In this document: positions 36,001 through 48,000 of the stretch, in pieces
How positions within the stretch are numbered: position 1 is the stretch's first letter
Layout: every line of letters starts with the position of its first letter
Assembly: GCA_038502055.1 (NCBI GenBank)
Contig: JAXRKN010000045.1
Location: forward strand, 2,874,501 to 2,938,500
Source of the DNA: Tanytarsus gracilentus
Lineage: Eukaryota; Arthropoda; Insecta; Diptera; Chironomidae
Length of the DNA: 64,000 bases
Direction: 5' to 3'
The notes under the pieces: generated by a model
What the model was told of the DNA's origin: nothing
Database searches by the model: none
The model's input: the letters and a program-made list of their open reading frames with translations, nothing else
Position numbers and translations under genes: made by a program

Positions 36001-39000
36001 TAATTGGATTTGCGTGCGCTCAAAACGTGACGATGAGATTTATTTAATTCGTGAACTAATAAAAAACATGTTCATTAAAATGTACACGGAACATCCTCGA
36101 AAAATAGAACAAAAAGGTTCTAATCAAAAACTTTATAAAAAAAAACTTCCATGTTATTAATAAAAATTCATTTTGCATTTTAATCAGTCGCTGTCATAAC
36201 AATGGAGAAGGAAACTTTTTCCCAACCATTCACGAAATTGCAATTTATTATAAAAATTTATTTGATTAGCTAATTGCGCCTCAACTTAGCGCGGTAATAC
36301 AAGTTGAATATTAGAATAGTGCATGTCTAAAGACTTTCCTTGTTTTGCTCAACACACTTCGATCGGTGTGTCGATTATAAAAAAGCGTGTAATTGCATTG
36401 AAAAAACCTTGAAACTTCCGTTATATTCTTCTAAGTATAAATCATGCCTTCTTCTGGTTTACACTTGACATCGGAGCCTGTTTTGAAGAAAAGAGTGAGA
36501 TGGAGATTGCGCAAATGTTTCTTTGAAGTATGTTGAAAATATTTTTCTCTCACTTAAAATGATTTTTCGCAACATTCATTTGTGATTACATAAAGAATTC
36601 ACTCGAGTTAATGCACTCGAGTGTTCAAACGTTGTAATTTGAAATCGATCATGGTGGTTTGCAATCTTTGAGTTTTTTCCTAATTTGTATCTTTGTCACA
36701 TTAGTGTGTAAAATACCAATTCCAAAGGGTGGAATTTAAATTTAAAAAGTTCAACTTTTAAAATAATTTTTTTAAAAAAAATTCATTAAAATCGTAAATT
36801 TTCCAATCCTTGACTTTTACTTTGTTTCGGTTCAATAAACTTTTCCGCATCACCTTCGAGTTGAAACTCAATTTATCACTTTTGATGACTTGCAACTGCA
36901 AACTAATATAATATCACGAGATTCATGCTTTTATATTTTCTTTTCAAGTGTCTGTTTAAATCATTTTAAAGTAAATTTATGGAAGAAACTTCATGATGTA
37001 AAAAATTATTTTGTTATGACAGCTTTGACCCAAAATTTTTAAATTTAATTTCGACTTTATTCAATTTGATGACTCGTGGAAAATTTCCTTAAAATTTCAA
37101 AACTTTATCTCTGGATTTTCGTTTAATTTGGCTCACGATCGCCATGACAATTTGCATAAACTTCATTTAACGATGTGAAATGCGAATCATCATAAATTTC
37201 TTCACAAAAACTTCCGCGAAAAACTCGTTAACCATTTTGTCCTTATCATCGTGAAATAAATAAATTTATCATCATCTTTGTTCGCTGTAAATTGATTCTG
37301 TGTTGCCGTTTTTCAATCAAAAACAACTCACTTAGTCATTTCTCACCTTTAATGTCAGGATTCTTCGAAAACAATTAATTTTAAAAAGATCTACGAATTG
37401 AACAATTTGCACGCTAAAGAAAATACCAACAAACTCATTTACTTATAAAAATTAATTAATTGCGACTTGTTAATTCTTTCATTAAATTCTGTTAAAACTC
37501 ATGTCATGTGAATGAATTGCTGTGAAATCTCGCTTTTGATGAGCGTGTCTGCATTTGCAAGTCACCTTTTAAATAATTTTCGTTTATGTAACAAAAGTTT
37601 AACTCTTTTTTTGGGTTAAGTCATGTTAACTTGTAAGCTGGGTGTTAATAAGATTATTGTGGGATGCATTTAGAAAAAGTGTAACTTGAAAATTGAATTT
37701 ATTGAAATTAAATTTGTAAAATAAATTCAGAATAAAAAAATCCCTAAATTGATTTTTTATATAAATTTTGCGTTACAAAACTTAAGAAATTTTCTCTTTG
37801 ATCTTTTATCAAACTTTGACTTTCATGTTAAAAAAAATTAAATACAACTTTTTCCAACCTGTTACTAACCGCTCCTTTAACCTTATTATGATTGAAAGCT
37901 TTTTAAAATGATTCAGTAGCAAAAAAAGTGATTTAACGCTTAAACATGCTGCTTATCCAATAATTTAAACCAAATCATCGTTAAAATCTTTTAAGATATA
38001 TGTCAAGGTAAGGCAAGGTTACAATCGTTTAAAAAATGCTGCAAATTTCTTTTGTGAGCTTTTACTTTCATGAAAGACATAAAAAAGCAATTGAATGAGT
38101 GTGAAGAAGAAAAAACCGCGATGAATGTTAAATGTTGAGGTTTTTATTTTATTTGCCAGACCCAAACTGTAATTATGCAATAGTGAAAAAACCCATCCGT
38201 CGATACATTTTTTTCTCTTTTAGCGTTTCATTAACAAAAGTCTCATTAATAAACTGAAAATAAAAAATATTTAAACAAATTTCTCCAAATATATTATTTT
38301 TGAGGTTTCTCCGCTTGGAATTTCCATTGTGATAAAAAGTGGATCAACTTCCATCGGATGTCCGTAAACGCGGTAGACATTTTGTATTTTAAAACGGTGA
38401 GACGTACTAAAAAGCTGTTAATGATCCAGTTGACATTCTCTCGTTTTGCGAAAGAAGAATGTTTGAGCTAAAAAAAATTAAGTATTCATCTCATCAATCG
38501 CAAAACAAGAAAAACTATTTACATAGACATTCACATCACTGAATGAGATATGTGAAAATTATGGTTTATTTAACGACCAGCATGACACATGGCACTAATT
38601 CCAATCATTCGCACTCTAATGAGACTTACATGCATGACACAAAGAAAATGTGTGCATAACACTTTTAAATAGGTTTTAATCTCGGTTGCTTGCAATCCTC
38701 AACTATATTTTTCTTTTCATCTTATGCAACAAAACTCTTCAAATAAGTGTGAATAAGATTTTCGGGACGCGCGTTTGACTCAATATATTATAAAGGTGTT
38801 AAAAACTGAATGAAACAATAACGCTTTTTAATTAAAGTTTACCATGTGATCTAATGACTTCTTTTAACACTTTCATGGATCTTTTATTTTATGGACCTTA
38901 AAATAATTTAAGCTAAATTTAAAAAGTTGCATCATGATGATGATGGTGATAATTATTTAAAAGCTTTCTATATATAGCAAAAATTTGCATCCTTTATTAA

Positions 39001-42000
39001 AAAAATATTTGGATAAAAAATTATCAAGTATTATTACCCGAAAATTATTTATTTTTAAAAATTTTCTGGATGAAACGATTTCACCTAAAGACTCGAATTT
39101 TTCAATTATCTCGAAAAATTCCTCAACTGTCATCGATTAAAATTCATTTTAAATTTTTATCACAAAACTCGTTAAATTGATGCTGAAAATGTATAAATTT
39201 AAGTTTGAAAATACTAATTAGGATTTTAATCTAACGACAACTTAATTGAATGGATTTAATTGCCTTTGAGCGTTAATACCACTGGATTTACATGAAATTT
39301 TATAATTAAACGATTAAGCATCAAAGCGATTTTTCAAGTTTGAAGAAAAATTGACAAATGTTTGATAAATTATGGTCATTATTGATCATTCATTTAAGAT
39401 TGCCATGTAAAATAATTGATATTTTTTAAAAAAAATAATTGAAGATTCTCATCGAGGAAGAACAATTTGGTCAATTACACACGCAATAATCATAAATAAT
39501 TTCTTCATATTCTACGACATTAATTTGTTAGTGGTTAACTTCTATTGCCATTAAGAGTTCATTTCCTAAGTCAAATGCGGCATTTCTGGTTATTGTTGCA
39601 GCATGCCCGCCAGTGTTTGTCTATACACCGATCAATGAAAATTAAGGTCGTTTGGTGTAAATATTTTACTTCCTCTAATTGTGAATATTGGTAAGAAATT
39701 TGCACGCGAAAGATAAATCAATTGTGAATTCCGTGCCGCTAAACACGCTTAATCTCCTTGACAATGAAATCTTGACTTCGTGAGATGAAAGAAAATTATT
39801 TGAAATAAATAAAATATGCGGTAATATTTTCCAATAAAATGAAAGCGAAAAAGTTTTATTTATGGTAAGTTTAATCTGGGGATAATCTGCTATGAATTTA
39901 TTTTAATAATCACAACAAAGTTTCAGCTTGAAATTATAAACGAGAAAGAGGCTTTTTATGAAAATGAAAACTGATTTGAGAATTGTGTTTATATTACACT
40001 AATTTATATTACATTAATAGTTTTCAAAAAAAGTTACTTCCCTTGTAGCACAAAAGCTCTTTTTTAGTACTCTTTTAGAGCTCTTTAAAAGAGTAAAAAA
40101 GAGTTGGGGTTAAAAGAGCTTTTTTAGAGTTCTTTTTAGAGTATAAAAGAGTTTTTTAGAGTATTAAAAAAGAGTGCTAAAAATTTTAGATATTTTTAGC
40201 ACTCTTTTTTAGAGCTCTAAAAGAACTTTTTAGTACTCTAAAAAGAACTCTAAAAAAGAGCTCTTTTTGAAGCCCCCAAGCTCTTTTTTTAGCTCTTTTT
40301 TTTTTTAATTTTTAAGAGTTCTTAACGAGTACTGTAAAAGAACTCTACAAGTACTCTTTTAAAGAGTCTAAAAGTATCTTTTAAAAAATCAAAAAATTAT
40401 TTTTTTTTTTTGGATCTTTTTTAGAACTCTTTTAGAGTCTTTTTTAGAGTTTTTTTTAGAATTTTTCATTTTTTTTGTTAGTTTAATTAACCTCAGTTTA
40501 ATTTTTTTTGGTTTCATGTCTTTTTTTTGCTCCTGAGTGTGAGAAATATAAGTTAGTAAAATTTTAGTTTTTAATACTTACGATGTTAGGATTCGAACCG
40601 TGACTCTTCCGATACATTTTCTCCTGCGCGAATACTCTCCCAGCTTGACCACTTCGGTGTATATTTATTTAAAATTTATTTGGCTAAATGACTTATTTAA
40701 GTTGAACATTTTCATTCTCATTTCTGTACAATAATTTTGAACTTTTATCAACCGCAAAATATTAAATTAAATTAAATCCTACAAGATCCTCGTAAATATT
40801 TTGTAACCATTATTTTTTAAAATTTGGGTAAAAATAAGAAGACATTGAGCGTGAGTGATTTTAGTCTACACAATAAAAGGGTAGAAGGGACAATTGTATA
40901 CAAAAAGTATCCTTTTATTTAAATTTACGTCCCCAACGGTTTTCATGTCCCACGCAGGCATATAAGTAATCAAATTTAAAGAAGAGAACTTTTTTTAATT
41001 TTAAACTCGAAAAAAGTGTTGAAAAGGAACTCTTTTTTTAGAGTGATAAAAGAGTTGTTTGAGTTTTGAAAATTTAACTCTAAAAAAGAGTTGAAAAAGA
41101 GCTCTAAAAAGAACTCTTTTTTAGAGTGATAAAAGAGTTGTTTGAGTTTTGAAAATTTAACTCCAAAAAAGAGTTGAAAAAGAGCTCTAAAAGTGCTCTT
41201 TTTTAGAGTGAAAAAAGAGTAGTTTTAGCGTTGAAAATTTAACTCTAAAAAAGAGTTGAAAAAGAGCTCTAAAAGTACTCTTTTTTAGAGTGATAAAAGA
41301 GTTGTTTGAGTTTTGAAAATTTAACTCTAAAAAAGAGTTGAAAAAGAGCTCTAATAGTACTCTTTTTTAGAGTGAAAAAAGAGTAGTTTTAGCGTTGAAA
41401 ATTTAACTCTAAAAAAGAGTTGAAAAAGAGCTCTAAAAGTACTCTTTTTTAGAGTGATAAAAGAGTAGTTTTAGCATTAAAAATTTAACTCTAAAAAAGA
41501 GTTGAAAAAGAGCTCTAATAGTACTCTTTTTTAGAGTGAAAAAAGAGTAGTTTTAGCGTTGAAAATTTAACTCTAAAAAAGAGTTGAAAAAGAGCTCTAA
41601 TAGTACTCTTTTTTAGAGTGAAAAAAGAGTAGTTTTTGTTTGTAAAATTTAACTCTAAAAAAGAGTTGAAAAAGAGCTCTAAAAGTATCTTTTTTAGTGT
41701 GATAAAAGGAGAGTTTTAGCATTAAAAATTTAACTCTTAAAAAGAGTTGAAAAAGAGCTCTAAAAGTACTCTTTTTTAGAGTGATAAAAGAGTAGTTTTA
41801 GCATTAAAAATTTAACTCTAAAAAAGAGTTGAAAAAGAGCTCTAAAAGTACTCTTTTTTAGAGTGATAAAAGAGTAGTTTTAGCATTAAAAATTTAACTC
41901 TAAAAAAGAGTTGAAAAAGAGCTCTAATAGTACTCTTTTTTAGAGTGAAAAAAGAGTTGTTTGAGTTTTGAAAATTTAACTCTAAAAAAGAGTTGAAAAA

Positions 42001-45000
42001 GAGCTCTAATAGTACTCTTTTTTAGAGTGAAAAAAGAGTAATTTGAAATTTATAAATTTAACTCTAAAAAAGAGTTGAAAAAGAGCTCTAAAAGTACTCT
42101 TTTTTAGAGTAATAAAAGAGTTGTTTTAGCATTAAAAATTTAACTCTAAAAAAGAGTTGAAAAAGAGCTCTAATAGTACTCTTTTTTAGAGTGAAAAAAG
42201 AGTTGTTTGAGTTTTGAAAATTTAACTCTAAAAAAGAGTTGAAAAAGAGCTCTAAGTCTCTAGAGTAATAAAGTTAGATTAAAAATAACTAAAAAAGTTG
42301 AAAAGATTAATAGTCTTTTTTAGAGGAAAAAAGAGTTATTGAAATTTATAAATTAACTTAAAAAGAGTGAAAGAGCTCAATAGTACTCTTTAGAGTAATA
42401 AAAATTTTATTAAAAATTAAAAAGTTAAGGTTAATTCTAGAGTAAAAAAGTTTTGGTTTTGGAAATTTAATAAAAAGTTAAAGTTAAGAGGATAAATTGT
42501 AAAATATAAAAAAGGTAGTTAATGGGATAAATAGATTAAAAATTAACTTAAAAAAAGTTATTAATATCTTGAGGAAAAAGTTTGGTTTTGAAAATTAACA
42601 AAAAGAGTTAAATAAAAGACTAGAGAAAAAAATAAATAAATTAAAGAAAAGTACTAGGATAAGTTTGATTAAAAATTTATAAAAAAGTTGAAATTAGTCT
42701 CTTTTAGAGGAAAAAGAGTTGTTTGAGTTTTGAAAATTTAACTCCAAAAAAGAGTTGAAAAAGAGCTCTTTTTGAACTCTTTTTTAGAGTGAAAAAAGAG
42801 TAATTTGAAATTTATAAATTTAACTCTAAAAAAGAGTTGAAAAAGAGCTCTAAAAGAACTCTTTTTTAGAGTGAAAAAAAGTAAATTTTAAAAGAACTCT
42901 AAAAAAGAGTTCAAAAAGTGCTCTTTTAGAGCTCTTTTTTGCAACAACTCTTTTAAAGAGCTCTAAAAGAGTTAAAAAAGAGTTCTCTTGTGCTACAAGG
43001 GTTATGCATCATAAAAGTTTGTTAGAAAAAGTGTCACATTTGCAATAAATTTTACAAGTAAAATTTGCTGAAATTTCAAGTACTTTCCGAAAATCTAAAA
43101 TAATTATTTTTCACATAAAAAAGACAAATTAATTTTTTCATTTCACGGAAGCGACTTATTAGCTTTTTATCTGAACGTCATCATAAATTAAAAATAGCTT
43201 AAAAATACACGAGTCATCGCAATCATCTATCGTAATTTTCCACATTTATAGTTACAAAAGTGAATGAGAATCAGAGGAAAGAATTTTTCTTATGTTGTGA
43301 AAAAATTGCATTAAAACTTTGTAGAACTTCTCTTTGGTCGAAAACTTTATAAAGTAGTGATTTTTATGAGAGATATGGAATCATATAAAATTTATGCAAA
43401 AAAATCAAAAACCGTTATTTTAACTCAAAATAAATTTAAAATTTAAAAGTTTATAAAAAGAAACTCAAATTTTTTTAAACTTGAAAATATCCACAAAAGT
43501 AAATTTTAATTCAAACACGTTAACAATTGTTTATTCATTCCATTGTGACCTTAAAAAAGTGGAGTAGATCAGTTATCATTTAATCCACCTGATTAAATAA
43601 CCTTTACATATGTATGCATCAAAAACAGGATTTTAAAAGATCTCTAAAAAGAGCTTTTCTCACAATCACCGCTCCCGGCTTTTAAAAGTCGATCAATTTC
43701 TTTTTTTCTCTCCAGATGATTCTCAGTAAATTAAAACTAATTGAGTTGATTCTAGTTCGCGTGTAATTAAAAGAACGCTTGATGAATGGGCGAACGAGGC
43801 AGTTTATTTTGTTTGTATTCACTTTGGTTCTAAATGTGTGTAATTATTCAAGTTAGAATGCATTCCTATCTTTCTATTAAATGTTAAGTATTATGCAAAT
43901 AAACGAAGAAGATCGACTAATGAGCGAGAAAGCAGGAACAAAAATTCTTCAAGTCGAGAGTCTCTTAAAATGTGACGTAAATTCCAGTTATTTTTTTGAT
44001 AAAAATTAACAAGCAATTTCAGTGATAAGATTAGAGAACAATTGAAAAATAAATGTGATAATTTATATCAACTAGCATACATGCGATAAAAAAGTTGAAA
44101 TGAATTGCTGATTGTTTGTCAATCATCTGACTTTGTTTTCACCTCCCAAAATGCCCGACACGCTAATTTGATCGATTGACGTCATAAATTAATTCAAAAC
44201 AGTTTTAACACCCCAATTATACAGAGAGATTCTTTTTCTGATAAGAACCTTTGTACCTCACATCATTCATCCAGTCAGTTCTCATCTGAGCTTTTTTTTG
44301 CGATTATGTAAATTAGTTCAATATAGTAATTCGATTCACGAGCCGAAAATTCATTGATGAACGCAATTTTTAATGTCAGTACTTGTTGAGTTTTCATAGT
44401 GAAAAGAAGAGGATAAAAAAGGTGTCAGATGAAAACATGAAACAATATGAAGAATTAAGTGAGTTAGGATTGGAAATAAATTGTGAAACTTTTTTTTAAA
44501 GAAGTTAAATTTAAATTTAATTCTTGCTTTAAATTTCTTGATAAAATAGTCAATAAAAATTTTTAAAATGTTTTGAATTAATTTTTTGAATCACTAAATT
44601 AAAAAAATAAAATTTAATTAAATTTAATTGCGTTGAAAATTTTAAGCTAAACTTCAAATACTTTTCAAACACTTTAAACAGTTGTTCAAAGCTTATCGCA
44701 ACCATCCAAAAGTGATATGAGTGAGTCACTTTTTGAGCAGGTTAATGACAAAAAATATTTTTTATTTACAACTCAACGTTCTCTGCATTCCAATCCGATG
44801 TTTTTCAATAAATTTGACTTTGGATATTAAATTCTTAATAATGTGACTCAATCTTTCTTGGAATTTCTTCAAAACAACCAAGAGATTTTTGCGCATCTCT
44901 TCAATTGCAAACAATTTCGGGATTTTCCCCTGTTTACTTTCAACCTTCCATGTCCGTGCCGTGTCAATGATTTACCTTTGTGGACTTTAAAAGTTATCAC

Positions 45001-48000
45001 AAAGTAAATTTTAATTTCTGAGCAATATTTATGCGATGCTCGAGACAATAGACAAAAAATATGAGTAAAGGCCTCGCGTTAAAAGTGCGCTCGCAAAAGA
45101 TTTAATGAGTTAACTCATATGAGATTACATTGATTTTTGTTACACATATTAAAATGCCGACGAGTGCTAACAATACTGCAATTTACCATTTTCGAGAGTG
45201 AGAAAGACGCTTAATGGAGGTCATTTAACCAATTGAGGAGAATGAGAGACATTTTAAGCTTTAAATTACTTTGTGCGAATTTTATTAAAAGCCGCACACG
45301 TTTTTGTGTTATTTATTTATGATTCTGTATAAATACCACTTGGGAAAGTTTACTTATTTTTTATGCGACCACCTTCAAGTCTATTCAACTCATTTTTTTA
45401 TGAATAAGTGGTGTAAGTTATGGAAGTTTGAAAAGCTTTTCTCAATTCTAGCGGTTTTTAAACGAGCGACTTGATTTTATTTGATATTTTTGAGAAAGTA
45501 AAAAAATTCTTGGAAAATTGAGTGGACAGTTGAAAGATTATTAAATTGCTATTAAATTAAATCTCGATCTATATTAAAACACTTACAGTTTCATCTTATC
45601 AAATTTCAATTGTTGCCAAAGTTTAATAGCACGTGTTTCAAAATTCCAAAGTTAAAGATTTTTCGATTGATTAACGCAAGACGTTAAATTGAAATTTTAT
45701 AAAATTTAAAATTTAAAAATCTAATTTTATTTTCGATTTCTTTAATTTCAGCTGATGGAGATGGGAGTGACGTAGCATTACAACCAGATAATATAACAGA
45801 CTTACTAAATGATGAAGGTAAGCTTTTTAACGTCTTTTTATAAATTCAAACAATCAAGCTCTTATACGCGAGCTTACGATCGTGTTGAGTGTGAGCTTTT
45901 TGTTTGATATAGAAAAAAAATTATATGAAGACTATCATGATTTTTCTTTCTATCTTCAATGTGTTTCTAGTTTTTAAAAATTTGTCGTAATAAAAATGTC
46001 CGCCAAAAAATGCACTCATAAAGATAATTTTGTTCATTAAGTTAATTTTTTAAATTTCATCTCATGTTTTCTTTCTCATATTTTTTCAGATTCTGATCTT
46101 TCATTACTTTCACATGTTGGTAAGTGTCTTGTCTCTTAAATCACTCTTTTAATTTTAATTTCCTCATCGAGCACAAAGAAAATTTATTCATAAAATCTCT
46201 ATACAATGAGCTGAGAGATGCCGCCATGAAACTTAACTAGATACTAAAAATTTACTTCACATTACTTTTATCTTGAACAAGGTGCATTTAATTTTATGGA
46301 TTAATTTATGAATGAGAAAAAAATCAAATGATCAAAAAATTTAAGAAAGGGTTCGAATCCTTAAAAATAAAATCATAAGAGTTTTACATATTTATGTAGC
46401 TTTTGTTTAAATAATTTATTAATTTTCCATTAAGAACGTCAATCGCTATGAGAAATCGTAACCATAATTAACCAGTTTAATTTTTTTTCTTCCAACAATC
46501 TCAAATTTCTCCATTGCAGTGCACATTGATGATTAAACAAATAAATTAATTAATGAAGGTGAAAATTTGGGTCGTATTATAAATTTGCAATGATTGCGTC
46601 AATAAAAAAATGCAATGAAATGGAAGATATTTTTAAAGGTTCTTCATGAATTCTGATACTTTCACATTATTGCCGCTTCTATCAGAAAATAATTAAAGCA
46701 AAAGTGTAAAAGTAGTGGTTTCTCGTGTTCACGTCTAGGCACTGCATGCACAAGTCTGGTTTCAAATTTTAGCACTTACTTCTTAAATTTTATTGTGTCT
46801 GTGATGGCTCTAGTGTCCATTTCTTGTATATTCTTATTATTTTCTCCACTTACCTCTGTCATATCACACGTGTGCTCAGTGTGCGCGACAGTAAGTAAAA
46901 ACCGAAGGCGAAAGAGAGCGGCATTGAATTGGAGTCTTCTAGACATTTCCTTATCAACAATTACTCAATAACAATTTGTTGAAACTCGAACTGTTTGAAT
47001 GAATTATGTCGTCAACCAACACCTGTCGCAATTGCTTGATTAAATCGTTTCAATTTTAATAAATGCAAATCTGATAATCTTAATTTCAAAATAATAAGTG
47101 ACGAGAAGTGACTAGGCGAACTTCAATAAGTGTGCTTTATATTTAATTTGAATTTAGAAGCTGAATTATTTATATTTCAATTAATAGCAAAAGCTTTTTT
47201 GTAAATTAATTAATTAAAAATCATCCTGTTTTAAAAATATTTAAAATTTTATTGATAAATTTAAAAATGATGTTCAATGTTCAAAACCTAAAAATTATCA
47301 AATATTTAATTAAAATCTCTTTTTAATTTATTAATTTTTTGAATCCTTTTTGCTAGAAAAATACTAATCATTAATTAATGTTCTTGAAAAAAAATGCAAA
47401 TTAAGCATAAAAGGTTATAAAGAAGGCAATAAAATCACGTCTATATCAAATTCAATCAATTAATAATTAATAGCGATTAATTAAAGCACGACACTTTAAG
47501 AAGAACGCTTATGCAAAAGTCCGTAATTAAATGTCAATTATGGAAATTTAACAATTTTTTCAAGCCTATATACGAATATGAAAATTCAATTAATGACATT
47601 GTTCAAACTATATGGACTAGTTGTAGGGATTGTACTTAAATTAAGTCACTTTTAGTTTAAAAATTAAATTTTAGAAAAACTCCTAATTATATAATTTTTG
47701 AATAATTTAGATTGAAAGTATTTTAATTTTTACTAATTTTTAAACATGCTTCATAAATGAACTCAATGAACGCTTTCGATTAATATTTTGCTTGATTTTA
47801 GTGAACTCAATTAAAGTCTTTATTAAATGACTTCAAGCATCCATCAATGTTTTCATTATTTATCGAAATTGACGCAATTGTAGAATTGTAAAAATTTATG
47901 TAAATATTTTTCTCGACGTCATAAAACAATTTCTACTATTGACTCTGTTGATAATCTTAAAGTTTGTTGCCATGATCGTGAAAGATACTCGTGCGATAAA

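Larger units (their letters stand above)
40040..43001. mobile_element. Foldback-like element with CCCTTGTAGCAC terminal inverted repeats
   Basis: The block starts CCCTTGTAGCACAAAAG at 40040 and ends with its inverse, CTCTTGTGCTACAAGGG, at 43001; about 60 bases at each end are inverted copies (TTTTAGAGCTCTTTAAAAGAG). The left arm (to about 40460) and most of 40985-43001 consist of AGAGCTCTAAAAG / AACTCTAAAAAAGAGTT motifs that are themselves near-palindromic. A non-repetitive core of about 500 bases (40460-40985) contains a tRNA-like promoter. No protein is encoded, so it would be non-autonomous. Long inverted ends built of short repeats recall Drosophila Foldback elements. I could not define a target-site duplication (flanks TTACTT and TTATGC). 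Confidence 0.7.

Noticed and set aside
40585..40662. Functional tRNA gene
   Set aside because: A and B boxes are present, but the T-arm and acceptor stems do not pair.
40985..42254. CRISPR-like array
   Set aside because: Units are continuous tandem repeats without unique spacers, in a eukaryotic intron.
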